Positions 43,577 through 54,323 of a stretch of 64,000 bases of DNA are shown in pieces (position 1 is the stretch's first letter; each line of letters begins with the position of its first letter). The notes beneath the pieces were generated by a model, which saw nothing but the letters and a program-made list of their open reading frames with translations, did not search any database and was not told the origin of the DNA. Origin of the DNA: Wurfbainia villosa (Eukaryota > Streptophyta > Magnoliopsida > Zingiberales > Zingiberaceae); the NCBI GenBank assembly GCA_025175895.1, contig CM045989.1, positions 23,429,928 through 23,493,927 on the forward strand, read 5' to 3'. Position numbers and translations under genes: made by a program.

Positions 43577-44639
43577 TTGCGCAATAAAGGATCAATAGAA
43601 GTGGATTGAGAAATAAATAAATAATATACTCTTTAATAAAATATAGTATAACTAGAGAGTATGTTAATATGGGTGTTTTGATAAAGGATAAAAATTAAAA
43701 TTATTAAAAGATATTTTTTAAAAGATAAAAATGGCATTACTCTTAATCCATCGTTGTTATAATGGCTATTCTATATCTGTTACAACACACGTAAAAGTAA
43801 ATCAATTTAATTAAATTAAAAAAATCTATATATAAAGTACTTTTATATAATTTTTTAATAAATTAATCAAAATTCCTTCAATTTAATCAAAATAATTTTA
43901 ACCTGACAAAATCATCATAATATTACTTTAATTGGCTTTTACAATATTATAATAGTTGATCAATTATACTTATGACAATTTACCAAACACAGCTTCTAAA
44001 GTTTCGAATTGCCAAAAATGCGCATTATAGTTTTAGAATTACCAAATCGCGCACGTAATTCCCAAAATACCCCTTCTGCCAAACAGGTTGCAATTTAATG
44101 CAGAGAGAGATTTGCATCCATCCGAGACACAACTGGAAATCCCGAGCCATCCAAACGTCACTTCCAGCCGCGTGGGAGCGCTAACCTCATGCTGTTGATA
44201 AGCACCGCACGCAGCTTTCCTCCGCAAACCAACTGAGCAACACCATTTTTGATGAAACCCTAGTAGTTATCAACGACATCACTGCTCCCACGAATATATC
44301 AGCAGTTAATCCAGAAGTTGGCGCAGCTCACTCACCAACCGCTTCACATAGTATTATAATATATGTATGTGTTTTTATTCTTGAGACTGCTATGAGGTTA
44401 ATAAATGCATTGTACGTGGTTGTATAGCCAAGTTTGTCACACACCCATAAATACGAGGTAGACATATCATACCAAAGTAGACCAATGCACCCATAATTGC
44501 GATGCAGGAGATTCATAACCAAGTTTTGTCACCACCTAAACAAATTCCACCTAACTTAAAAGGTGATGCTTTCAATTAAATCCCACGATTACTGAAGTTT
44601 CCTGATTGATATTCCCAACACTAGGAGATTCAATCTGTC
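43577..44639. other. AT-rich intergenic sequence
   Basis: No gene or transposon ends recognised. Short ORFs at 44039-44227 and 44328-44522 have no features of real proteins. A CCCTAGTAG and CACTCACCAACC stretch near 44260-44340 shows nothing decisive. Confidence 0.4.
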
Positions 44640-45510
44640 CGAGAGAGTAGGTGGTGTTGGCAATGAAATTCCCAGCACCACCGTCTCCCTAAAATTTAAA
44701 ATCCCAAAGACTACGGAGATCGTCGGGCCGTCCGATAAAAAGTGATGCTGGAAATTTAAATCCCAGTAATATCGTGGTCCTGAGCTTCAAATTCTCAACA
44801 CCATTAAGGTTTAACAAATTCGAGATAAAATATGGTGCTGGGAATTGAAATCTCGTCACCACCGTAGTGCTGGGATTAAAACTCCCAACACCATGGAGGT
44901 TCAACAGTTCGGGATAAAAGGTGGTGCTGGCAATTGAAATATCGTCACCATTGTAGTCCTGTGATTAAAACTCTCAACACCATGGGGAATGAACTTGTTG
45001 AGATAAATGGTGGTGCTGGTAATTTATATCCCAGCATCACCGTGGTAATGAGATTCAAACTCCCAGCAACACCATGGTGCTGGGAATCTAATTCACTATA
45101 CCAGGGAAATATAAGTTGTCGACATTAAGGGTGGTGCTGAGATTTGAAACCTCAGCAACATTGTGGTCCTGCGATTAAGACTCTCAGCACCATTCGCATT
45201 GGACTGGTCGAGATAAATGGTAGTGTTGGGAATTTATATCCCAGTACCACCGTGGTAATGAGATTAAAACTCCCAGCAACACCATGGTGCTGAGAATGTA
45301 ATTTCCAACACCATGTACATATAAGTTGTCGGAATTTTTAGTGGTGCTGGGAACTGAAACCCCAGCAACACAGTGGTTCTGCATTTAAAAATCCCAGCAC
45401 TAGGGAGATGGAACTGGTCGAAATAAATAGTGGTGCTGGGAATTTATATCCCAAAGACCATGGGCTCGAGATATAAATTTCCAAAGACCATGGAGAGGAA
45501 CCGGCGAGAA
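44640..45510. repeat. Left MULE array of quasi-palindromic units
   Basis: Six to eight units of about 95-110 bp. Each has GGTGGTGCTGGGAATTT, then ATCCCAGCACCACCGTGG, then GATTAAAACTCCCAGCACCA and a spacer like GAACTGGTCGAGATAAAT. Each half can fold on itself. Spacers are the reverse complement of the right-array spacer (ATTTCTCGGTCAGTTCG). Confidence 0.85.
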
Positions 45511-45933
45511 AAATAGTAGTCTTTGTCAATTTATATTGTAGATAAATATAGTCCTCTAGGTGGGTCGAGTGAAAGCGTGGCCTATACTATCATTCTCCAC
45601 CTTTTCTTAGGCTCCCTATCAGTAGTTATGAAAATTAATGCTCTGTCTAACATTCGCACGAGCAGTGTTAGCCATTGGCATGTCAAGTGTACAGTGAGAA
45701 CTAAGTATCCTCTCGTGCATAAACCTCAGTAAATGTCTTCCTCTTCCATTCCATATAAACTGTTCATAATTTCAACATTGAAAGGTCCATCAATGAGTTT
45801 CGGTAAAAACCCATTGATGGCCCTATCCACATCAAATGTTCTAATTAGTTAAGTGCATAATTGGGAAACCTAACCATAAACTCTCATCCTCCACTTGTCT
45901 TCAGTTTCAAAGCCTAGTTAAAAAATTCACTAC
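45511..45933 (+). other. MULE subterminal region, left
   Basis: Contains one copy (45786-45828) of a palindrome, CCATCAATG...CATTGATGG, that recurs in every unit of the 298-bp repeat at 52690-53765, in the same direction. Upstream sequence of the transposase; no clear promoter. Confidence 0.55.
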
Positions 45934-48117
45934 TTGCCATATAATAGTATTGATTTTAAAAACATTTGCAGGGACGACCCCCTTCCTGATGAAGTGTTAA
46001 CATTTTTGGAAACAATTGAATCAAATTTGAAGGATAGAGAGTTAGATGATCAAGATTCCATAAATTTGTCCCCAAGTAATATTCCATCTTCATCTCGCCA
46101 TCAATGTGGGAATAAATTACCATGATCAACACCTTGATATAAATAGAGAAGCTTCTTCATACTCGAAGAAGAGTTTGTCACAAGCTACCACATATTTTGA
46201 ACAAACTTGGAGTGAAGAGGAGGTAAGTGATATACATGCGATAGAAGAGTTAGAATATACAAATCCTTCGGAAGAATTCTTAGCTGATGATATCCAACAT
46301 GAAGAAGGTGAGTTAAACCCAGATCAGTACAGTGACTTAGAGGAAGTGTTCCCAATTACTGATGATCCCTATGTTTTAAATCCACAAATAAGACTATTGG
46401 CAGATGTTAGTTCATCATATCCAAATGAATTTTTCACTGGACAAGTTTTTTCCTCTTGACAAGAGTTTAAAGATGCACTAGTAAGGCATGCGATGCTAAA
46501 AAACTTCAGATACAAGCCAGTTGACACCAGACTTAATAGAATTAAAGTTATTTGCTTTAGTCAGCCTTGTTCATGGAGTCTTGTTACAAGTGGAGACGTG
46601 GAGTTCACTGTCACAAAATATGTAAAGCAGCATGAATGTGATAGTGTTAGAGAAACAACAGATCATCATGCTTGCACATCCACATTTGTAGCAAACCAGA
46701 TTGCAGGACGGTTAACTACTTCTGATGATTACAAACCAAGTTCAATTCGAAGAGAAATGCAAGCTAGGTTTGGTGTTAACATTTCATACAAGAAAGCATA
46801 CATAGCCAGACAGAAAGCATTAAAAAGAGTGGTAGATGATTTTGATCAGGCCTATATTGATCTTCCAATGTACTTGCGTGAGTTAAGAGTTAGAGATCCT
46901 GATACATATGTTGCAGTACTAAGAAATGGTGAAAATCAATTCCAGCGATATTTTTGGGCATTTGATGCTTGTGGAAGAGTATTCAGGTCTTATTTGCGAA
47001 AACTAATTGGAATTGATGCTACACATATCACTGGCAAGCATCCTGGTGTTTTGCTAATGGCTACTGTCATTGACGGTAATGCAAAAATTATGCCAGTTGC
47101 ATTTGGAATTGCCGAAGTTGAATGTGGATATGCCTGGGAGTGGTTTTTGAATCATGTAAAGACATGTCTTGCTGTCCTGCCAGAGTTGTTGAGCATTGTA
47201 TCGGATAGACATCGGGGGATTATATCAGCAGTTAACAAAGTGTATCCATCTGCCCATCATGCTTTTTGTTGCTATCACTTGTCTTGTAACATGGTTACAG
47301 ATACCCGGGATAGATCCTCATTAGGTTTATTTTGGGCAGCAGCAAGAGCCAATACAAGAGTGAGTTTGATCGATTAATGCAGAACATGCATGACAAACAC
47401 AAGGATGCATATGCGTGGCTACAAAAGATCGATCCAAAAAGATGGGCCGATGCACACTTTCCTGGGAGGAGGTACACAATGTTAACCACTAATTATTCTG
47501 AGAGTTTAAATGCATTATTCAAGGAAACACGTGAACTCCCCATCACCAGTTTAATTGACAACATTAGAAGAAAGGTTGCTCAATGGTTCTTTAACCGTAG
47601 GGAAGAATCTTCAAAAAGGTCAGGTTTTCTAACACCTTATGCCATTAAAGAGATTGATGAAAGGAGAGAAAGAACTCGATTATATTCAGTATTCCCATAC
47701 TCACAATTGGAAATGGAAGTACAGACAATAGCTTCTTCGTATATTGTTGATTTGGATAGGCGAAGTTGCATCTACGGTGAGTTTCAAATTTCAGGAATTC
47801 CTTGCTCGCATGCTATTGCAGTCATCATATATCGGAACATGGATTCATACCGTTATTGCGAGCATTATTTTCTAAGGGAAACCTGAGAGGCCACTTACAT
47901 GGATCGTATTTACCCATGTCGAAGTAAGAAATTTTGGCCTAATAGTGACAAAATTTTCAAAGTTCTACCTCCTCATAGCCTTGTGCAGCCCGGGCAAAGA
48001 AAAAAGACACGCATTGAGTCTAAACATACTAGGAGGGTGAAAAATAAATGCAACAGATGCAAACAGCTTGGGCATAATAGGAGGTCTTGTAGAATGTCAC
48101 CGCCTACTAATTCCTAA
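45934..48117 (+). pseudogene. mudrA-like MULE transposase (broken)
   Basis: Reads in order: an acidic N-terminus (45934-46459), a Cys/His DNA-binding-like region (CSWSL...HECDS, near 46570-46640), then the MULE transposase domain. DDE residues are visible: D in LIGIDATHIT (47015), D in IVSDRHRG (47204) and E in TTNYSESLN (47500). A SWIM finger follows (about 47768-47812, GIPCSHAIA), with tyrosine at its expected second cysteine. The C-terminal zinc knuckle is CNRCKQLGHNRRSC (48049-48090). Breaks: frameshifts near 46100 and 47345, TGA at 46457-46459 (probably a former Trp) and at 47884-47886. It would cut and paste MULE ends; this copy cannot make an intact protein. Confidence 0.92.
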
Positions 48118-48149
48118 GTGTAAATAGTGGTTCTGTAAATATTTGTAAA

Positions 48150-48183
48150 GGAAACAATGTTAATGTTAATGTTAATGTTAAGC
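48150..48183. repeat. AATGTT microsatellite
   Basis: About four perfect copies of a 6-bp unit (TTAATG) just after the transposase. Confidence 0.9.
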
Positions 48184-48239
48184 TATTTTGCAGAATTGTA
48201 ATGTAAATATTTGTTACGCTATTTTACAAAATTGTAATC

Positions 48240-48739
48240 TAAATCCGTCCGACCGCACCCGATCCATTAATATAAAACTCCCCGGTGCCAGTTCAAACAT
48301 CTCAACACCATATTTCATTTCTCTCTCGCTCCTTGCGTTCTGTTTCTCGTGGAATTGCGCTTCCATTCCCGGTGCGATTCAAACTCCGGTTCGATTCAAA
48401 CTCCCGGTGCGATTGAGCCCGGTGTCAAACTCCCGGTGTGAGTTCAAATATCTCAACACCATCTCAACGCTATTATCGACCTAAGTAAGTTTTGTAGATT
48501 TCTTAAATTCTGTGTCGCTATCGCTCCTTCCGATCTATCTAGGGTTTTGCCATTTTCCATGCACGATGTCGTTTAAACTCGGGCCTGATAGGGTTTAGGG
48601 TTTTAGGGTTTACCATTTGAGCAGAGGTAATGTTTGTTTGTATCATCACACATGTTTCAATCCATTTCATCTATTAGTTTAAAATCGCCGTATTACAATG
48701 CATTTGGTTCGTAACCTAAGGAATTTTTTTCAGTTAACG
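48240..48739 (+). promoter_or_regulatory. Promoter and spliced 5' leader of the Ulp1-like gene
   Basis: TATA-like TTAATATAAAACT at 48267-48279 is followed by a pyrimidine-rich leader with short CCGGTGCGATT repeats (48368-48445). A donor CTAAGTAAGT at about 48482-48491 and an acceptor TTTTTTTCAG ending 48733 would remove an intron and leave ATG at 48740 a few bases into the next exon. The intron carries a telo-box-like GGGTTTAGGGTTTTAGGG near 48591-48610. All inferred from consensus. Confidence 0.5.
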
Positions 48740-49540
48740 ATGACTTCAACTGGTGAATTATCAAGCGATACTTCTACAAGAACCCGTACGTTGATGCAAG
48801 GAAGAACCAAGAGACTGAACTGGAAAAACAACATTTCAAAGTTTAAAAAATTTATTGCAAATGTGTCGCCGAGTGTGGAAGAAGAAACGCTTATTCGGAG
48901 CTCCCCCTTTGCGTGGGTTTTGGACATTCCAGATATTACCCATGTCAGACCCCTCATTCAAAATATGTTTGATAATTGGGACTGCAGGGAGAAATGTTTT
49001 ATATTCCACGACAAGAAATTGCATTTCACAAAGACGGATGTCTCCCTCATCTTTGGTCTACTAGATGATGGACTTGTAGTTCTTATGAATAATGAAGCTC
49101 CCTCTGGACAGCTATATTTGCAATATTTCGTGGAAGCTGATTGCTCTAACAAGCATCTGGAGGATTTATTGAAGACTTCCAGATCTCCAGATAATTTAGG
49201 ATCTGCAAAAGTTTATTGTCAATTGTTTATTTTATATTTTTTTCTCTTGTGTGTTTTTTACTACCACCAGCAGTAAGCCTAGAATACCTATGCGATCACT
49301 TATAGATTGTGTAGAGGATTTTGATAACTTAGGCAGGTACAATTGGTGCGAAGCACTTTATACATACATGACTCCTCAAATGGAGTCTATTGGTATGTGA
49401 GTCACATTACGTCGTACTGTATAGGTCGTCGATGGTTATACGAGTGCAATGCTTAAGGGTTTCACACACTTATTGGCTGTGAGTGAATATATTTTATGTG
49501 TTCCGCAAATAGTATAGATCAATCTATCTATTAACAACTA
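48740..49540 (+). pseudogene. Ulp1-like gene, N-terminal plant-mobile-domain-like exons
   Basis: ATG at 48740 (after the acceptor at 48733) starts TSTGELSSDTSTRTRT; a domain follows with SPFAWVLDIPDITHVRPLI and FHDKKLHFTKTDVSLIFGLLD, resembling the DUF1985/plant mobile domain N-terminal to Ulp1 in plant transposons. The next pieces, SLIDCVEDFDNLGRYNWCEAL (about 49287-49350) and VDGYTSAMLKGFTHLLAV (about 49428-49482), fit the DLDSL..YNWG..VY and GC..LLQ motifs of that domain. Introns with GT-AG ends are plausible, but exact junctions are uncertain. Role unknown; I infer a structural or targeting domain. Confidence 0.68.
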
Positions 49541-50579
49541 ATCTTGTCATTCCAAGTATGGATGTGTGAGCATTTGTATATCATACCTCCACACGTCCCT
49601 CATGCTTTGCCAAGAATGCTGAGATGGAGGTGGAGTTCTACAAATGTAAGGGTCGTTAAGAAGATGGTAGATGGTCTCGTACCTGATAAAATCATTGTTG
49701 ATCTAATTCCAAAGCCTGATCAGGCTGCATCACAGTACACCGCTTCTCCACCTAGATTTTTTCATCAACTCCTCAAACCCAAACTCGTGGGCCAAGAGGA
49801 ATGGCGTGTCCAATATGCCAGGAGAATGCAGAAATTGTTTCTACTCTAAGCACCAAGGTAGTTGAAGCAAGGTGTAACTTTGAAAGCACCTCCCTACTTA
49901 AGAAAGCGACCATCGAAGAACAAGAAAAGAAAATACAGGAGCTTCTTCAAGAGTTAGAGGAGGTCAGGAACAGGAAGGACAACGAGATAAGTGAAAGGGA
50001 TGATATAATTTCTGAAAAAGAAGCATTAATCGCTGAAAAGGACAGTTTAATACTGGAGCTTCAACTGAATTTACAATCCCGGGATGTAGAGGGGTTACAA
50101 TCACAGCCTATACAATATGTACATACCCAACATGCTTCTCCTGCATACACTAGGTGGAAGGTTTGTGTGCGGAAGAAGACTCTTCATGGTGTATCACCCC
50201 CTAACCTTAGAAGCCTCCCTCCTGCATGGTTTTCTAACATCCCTAAAAGAAGGAGAGTTGAAACTCAAATTGTCCCCAGCAAGGTTATTGAGTATCCCTC
50301 AGTAGATCCTAATATCTCTCCTGCAGAGCTAAATGTTGAGCAGGAGTCAGGCCAGGATAAAAAAGGGAAATCAATTACCGAGGAGTGTGAACCCGAAAGT
50401 GTAGATACTGGCACACAAGTCTCGACGGACAAACAACCAACACTCGGCGAAGTCAAGGCGAGGATATTGGAGGTGAGCATAAGTTATCTTGTCCAGTCCT
50501 ATTTTTCAGACAAAATATTTCTATCCCTACAGTTTTATTTTGTATACAGCAAGCTTATAAAGAATTCATCGGTAAGATG
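49541..50579 (+). pseudogene. Ulp1-like gene, middle: mobile-domain end and coiled coil
   Basis: VWMCEHLYIIPPHVPHALPRMLRWRW (from about 49555) matches the end of the plant mobile-like domain. The frame changes near 49800-49850, after which a long frame (to 50472) encodes an EEQEKKIQELLQELEEVRNR coiled coil, then a proline- and charge-rich linker. A donor AGGTGAGC (intron from 50473) and acceptor TGTATACAG (50549) join in phase to QAYKEFIGKMDPTVGECLL, so splicing preserves the frame here. This supports a real multi-exon gene ancestor. Confidence 0.65.
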
Positions 50580-50701
50580 GATCCAACGGTCGGGGAGTGT
50601 TTATTAAAACTAAAAGAAATAGAGTAAGACGGTCTTATATTCTTTGTTTATAACAGTCTTCTTATGTTTTGAGAGTTGCTAATAACCCTTTCCTTGTGTA
50701 G

Positions 50702-51588
50702 TGTGACAAGATCGTGACCAAGGGAAGACCGATGCTATTAACTTATACATGGACTCTTTCCTTACAATATTTGATTGGAATGTTTTGACACATGGGGATT
50801 GCATAAGCGCATATTTTTCAGTCTTAGCTGATGAGTGCAACGTGACTAATAAGGCGTACTATAACTCAATATTCTGTGGGGCTGGATTCCCGGTAAGTTT
50901 TTGGCCCTTTTGCATGGAATTGTAAACTTTACAGCTTCGGTGTTTTGACAGATTTTTTTATACACAGGATATGTTTAATATTATGTACGCCCAAGCATTC
51001 GAGCAAACTTTTAAAACCCCAGGCAATCCAATCAGATACATATTTTGTCCAATAATCCGTGACGAGCACTGCCACCTACTAGTGGCCGACTTGGAAAATT
51101 CAAAGTTTATCCACTACAACTCCTTGTCCGTCAGGAAGGCTTACACTACTCAATTTGAAGAAACAGTAAACATTAGATTTTAATTCAGTTAAATAAACCG
51201 TTTGTGTATGGAGGATTCATAGCATTTTTTTGTGTCCCAGGTTGAATTCTTTAAAAAGATCCACCCTTCGTATTATGATAACTGGCATCCTGGCCTGGCT
51301 GATAAATTTTCTAATGCAAACTTTTCCGTCAAGGCCAAGTCCAGGTCCTGCATAAAGCTCTTCGTAAGACATTTAATAATCTTTGTAAATACCATATTTT
51401 ATAAGCTAGCAATGGACTAATAATTTATTTTTTTTACAGCTATGATTGTGCATTTTTTATAATACAATACATTGAGAGCCTACTATTTGGGTACCCTAAA
51501 AGATTCAAACAGCAAGATATGAGAAGCTTTAGATTCGTGGTGGGGAATAGAATAATGCGCAGCTCACAATTTTGTTTGCAATTATGAT
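50702..51588 (+). pseudogene. Ulp1/C48 peptidase-like catalytic domain
   Basis: Four exon-like blocks: 50702-50892, 50968-51165, 51241-51363 and 51440-51588, each with GT-AG neighbours. They read FDWNVLTHGDCISAYFSVLAD, then RDEHCHLLVADLENSKFIHYNSL, VEFFKKIHPSYYDNW and YDCAFFIIQYIESLLFG. These match the Ulp1 fold: His in EHC(W) and Cys in YDC are present, while the catalytic Asp position (YDSL in active enzymes) is Asn (HYNSL). A frame slip near 50720 and a phase mismatch at the last intron indicate decay. Active relatives cleave SUMO-type conjugates; activity here is doubtful. Confidence 0.78.
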
Positions 51589-51789
51589 TGTGCTGTATTG
51601 TGGGATATGTTGTAAGAGTATACAAAGTTTTAGATTTGTAACTACACCAAGGTGTCTGCCTGTAAAAGTCATTAGTCAGCTACAAAGTGTAAATCCAATT
51701 TGTGTAGTATCTGTACAATTATGGAATATATATACTTTGTTAAATATGTGAACCACTTCGACTTTATGATTTTGTGATGGGATTTGTAC
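51589..51789 (+). other. 3' flank of the Ulp1-like gene
   Basis: AT-rich sequence, no coding potential; probably 3' UTR (AATATATATACTTTG near 51725) before the right array. Confidence 0.4.
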
Positions 51790-52690
51790 GTGGTGCTGGG
51801 AATTAAATTTCCAAGACCATTGTGTTCCTGGGATTAAAATTGTCAGCACCACCTTATTTCTCGCTGCTCAGACAGTGGTGCTGGAATTCACTTTCAGACC
51901 ATGTGTTCTGAGATTAAAATCTCGGACCACCTTATTTCTGATTCGAAAAAGTAAGTGGTCGAATTTACTTTCAGACCACGTGTTCTGATTAAATTTCCCA
52001 ACACCACTCTATTTCTCGACTAAAACGTGCATGGTCTTTGAATTCAATTTTCGATACATTGTGTTCCTGAGATTAAAAATCCCAGCACCACCCTATTTCT
52101 CGGTCAGTCCGAAAAAGTAAGTGGTGCTGGGAATTCACTTTCCAGGACCACTGTGTTCCTGGGATTAAAATTCCCAGCACCACATTATTTCTCGGTCAGT
52201 TCGAAACTGTACGTGGTGTTGAGAATTCAATTTTCAGTACCACTATATTTCTGGGATTAAAAATCCCAAAGACTATCTTATTTCTCATCGATCAAAATGT
52301 ACGTAGTCTTTGAATTGATTCGAGACACTGTGTTCTGAGTAAAATTCAGACCACCTTATTTCTCGATCCAAAATTATGCGTCCCGAATTCAATTTTCGGG
52401 ACCACCGTGTTCCCTGATTAAAAATGCCGGCCACTTTATTTCTCGGCGATTCTAAAATGTATGTAGTGCTGAAATTAAATTATCAGACCATCGTGTTCTG
52501 GATTAAAAATCCCACTACATTTTTCTCGGCCATTGCATGTAGTCTTTGAATTCACTTTCCAGCACCACTATGTTCCTAGGATTAAGATTCCTAGCACCAC
52601 CTTATTTCTCGGTCAGTTCGCAAATAGACGTGGTGCTGGGAATTAAATTTCTAGGACCACTGTGTTCCTAGGATTAAAATTCACAGACGC
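51790..52690. repeat. Right MULE array, inner part
   Basis: Eight to ten units of about 80-100 bp: GTGGTGCTGGGAATT, AATTTCCAGGACCACTGTG, TTCCTGGGATTAAAAT, TCCCAGCACCACCTTATTTC, TCGGTCAGTTCG. Inverted relative to the left array. Several units (51890-52010, 52310-52520) lack 1-4 bases at each palindrome core. Confidence 0.88.
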
Positions 52691-53765
52691 ATTTTGAATC
52701 GGGCCGTGCCCGCGTGTACGTGGCGCGAAAGGTAGGAGGATCAGAAGAAAGTTTCCTCAACGCAACAACATTTAAAGCCGTTAGGTCTTTCAGTCCATCT
52801 CAAGATTTCGGAATTTAGACTTCTGGAGTCCCATAGGTTTGGTCAAAACCCATTGATGGCCCTAGTCACCTCATCTTCGGTCCAATCCAACTCCAGTGGC
52901 TTTGGGACTTGGCTCTCTGTGTATCGTGTCCAAAATTTTTGATTTTCAAGGTAGGATTAGGTTTACACAATCAATTTTCAGAAATCAGGCCCCGTGCCAA
53001 GTGGCACGCAGCCGAAACTAGGAGGTAGGAGGATCAGAAGGAAGTTTTCTTGATGCAACAACATGTGAAGCCGTTAGGTCTTTCAGTCGATGTAAAGATT
53101 TTAGAATTTGGACTCCTGTAGGTCCATCAATGGGTTTCGGTCAAAACCCATTGATGACCCTATTCACCTCATCTCCGATCCAATCCAACTCCAGTGGCTT
53201 TGGGACGTGCCCCTCTGTGTATCGTGTCCAAAATTTTTGATTTCCAAGGCAGGATTAGGTTTACACAGCCAATTTTCAGAAATCCGGCCCCGTGACACGT
53301 GGCACACGGCCGAAACTAGGAGGTAGGAGGATCAGAAGAAAGTTTCCTCGACGCAACAATATTTGAAGCTCTTAGGTCTTTCAGTCCATGTGAAGATTTC
53401 GGAATTTGGACTCCTCTAGGTTCATCAATGGGTTTCGGTCAAAACCCATTGATGGCCCTACTCAGCTCATCTTCGATCCAATCTAAGTCCACTGGGTTTG
53501 GGAAGTGCCCCTTTGTGTATCATGTCCAAAATTTTTGATATTCAAGGTTTGATTAGGTTTACACAGCCATATTTCAGAAATCAGGCCCCGTGCCACGTGG
53601 CACGCGACCGAAACTGGGAGGTAGGTGGATCAGAACAAAGTTTCGTCGATACAACAACATTTGAAGTTGTTAGGTCTTTCAGTCCATGTCAAGATTTCGG
53701 AATTTGGACTCCTCAAGGTCCATCAATGGGTTTCGGTCAAAACCCATTGATGACCTTACTCATGA
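52690..53765. repeat. 298-bp tandem repeat, about 3.6 copies
   Basis: The marker GGTAGGAGGATCAGAAG starts at 52731, 53024 and 53322, and its variant at 53620: periods 293, 298 and 298. Each unit holds a CCATCAATGGGTTT...AAACCCATTGATGG palindrome and a CCGTGCCACGTGGCACGC palindrome with a CACGTG core. ORFs at 53108-53326 and 53498-53788 result from the repeat. Confidence 0.93.
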
Positions 53766-54213
53766 CCACTGTGTTCCTGGGATTATAATTGCCAGCACCA
53801 CCTTATTTCCAAGCAGTTTGAAAGTGTACGTGGTGCTGGGAATTGAAATCCCAGGACCACTATGTGTTCCTCGGTCAGTTCTAAATTGTACGTGGTCTTG
53901 GGAATTGAAATCCTAGGACCACCTTATTCCTCGGCCAGTTCGAAATTGTATGTGGTCCTGGGAAATAAATTCCCAGGACCACTGTGTTTCTGGGATTATA
54001 ATTACCAGCACCACCGTATTCCTCGGCCAGTTCGAAATTGTACGTGGTCCTGGGAATTAAAATCCCAAGACTATTGTGTTCCTGGGATTTTAATTCCCAA
54101 CACCACATTATTTCTCGCCCAGTTCGAAATTGTACGTGGTGCTGGGACTTTAATTCCCAACACCGCAGGTGTCTCGATTTAAATTCTCAAAGCACCGCAT
54201 TTCCTGGCCAATC
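53766..54213. repeat. Right MULE array, outer part
   Basis: Five units of the same inverted quasi-palindrome, with spacer TTATTCCTCGGCCAGTTCG, ending at CACCGCATTTCCTGGCCAATC, where the Gypsy LTR starts. Confidence 0.88.
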
Positions 54214-54314
54214 TGAGAAAAATAAATAAATAAATATTCCTTGGTAATTGATAAAACATCTTGTGGGATTTTTCAGAAATTTTTAGAAATTTTTCTGGAT
54301 TTAAACGGAGGTCT

Positions 54315-54323
54315 TATAAATAT
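54315..54323 (+). promoter_or_regulatory. TATA box of Gypsy 5' LTR
   Basis: TATAAATAT; identical copy at 62054-62062 in the 3' LTR. It lies about 100 bp into each LTR. Confidence 0.6.

Larger units (their letters stand above)
44640..54213. mobile_element. Mutator-like element with inverted repeat arrays and a Ulp1-like gene
   Basis: Left array (44640-45510) and right arrays (51790-52690, 53765-54190) consist of the same unit in opposite orientation. They enclose a mudrA-type transposase pseudogene and a Ulp1/C48 peptidase-like gene. MULEs that carry Ulp1-like genes are known in plants (Kaonashi in Arabidopsis, CUMULE in melon). Exact ends and the expected 8-10-bp target duplication could not be found, and the right end is overlain by the Gypsy element at 54214. 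Limits are therefore approximate. Confidence 0.7.

Noticed and set aside
46106..46459. A separate acidic protein gene upstream of the transposase
   Set aside because: It is in the same frame as the 46493 frame; only one TGA at 46457 separates them and the sequence reads on (QEFKDALVRHAM), so it is the transposase N-terminus.
48590..48612. Interstitial telomere repeat
   Set aside because: Only two to three TTTAGGG-type units with irregular spacing. A telo-box fits better than a telomere relic.
52690..53788. Four similar ORF-like segments suggesting a tandem gene family
   Set aside because: They are the same frame in the 298-bp repeat units. Start and stop positions shift between units and there is no domain.
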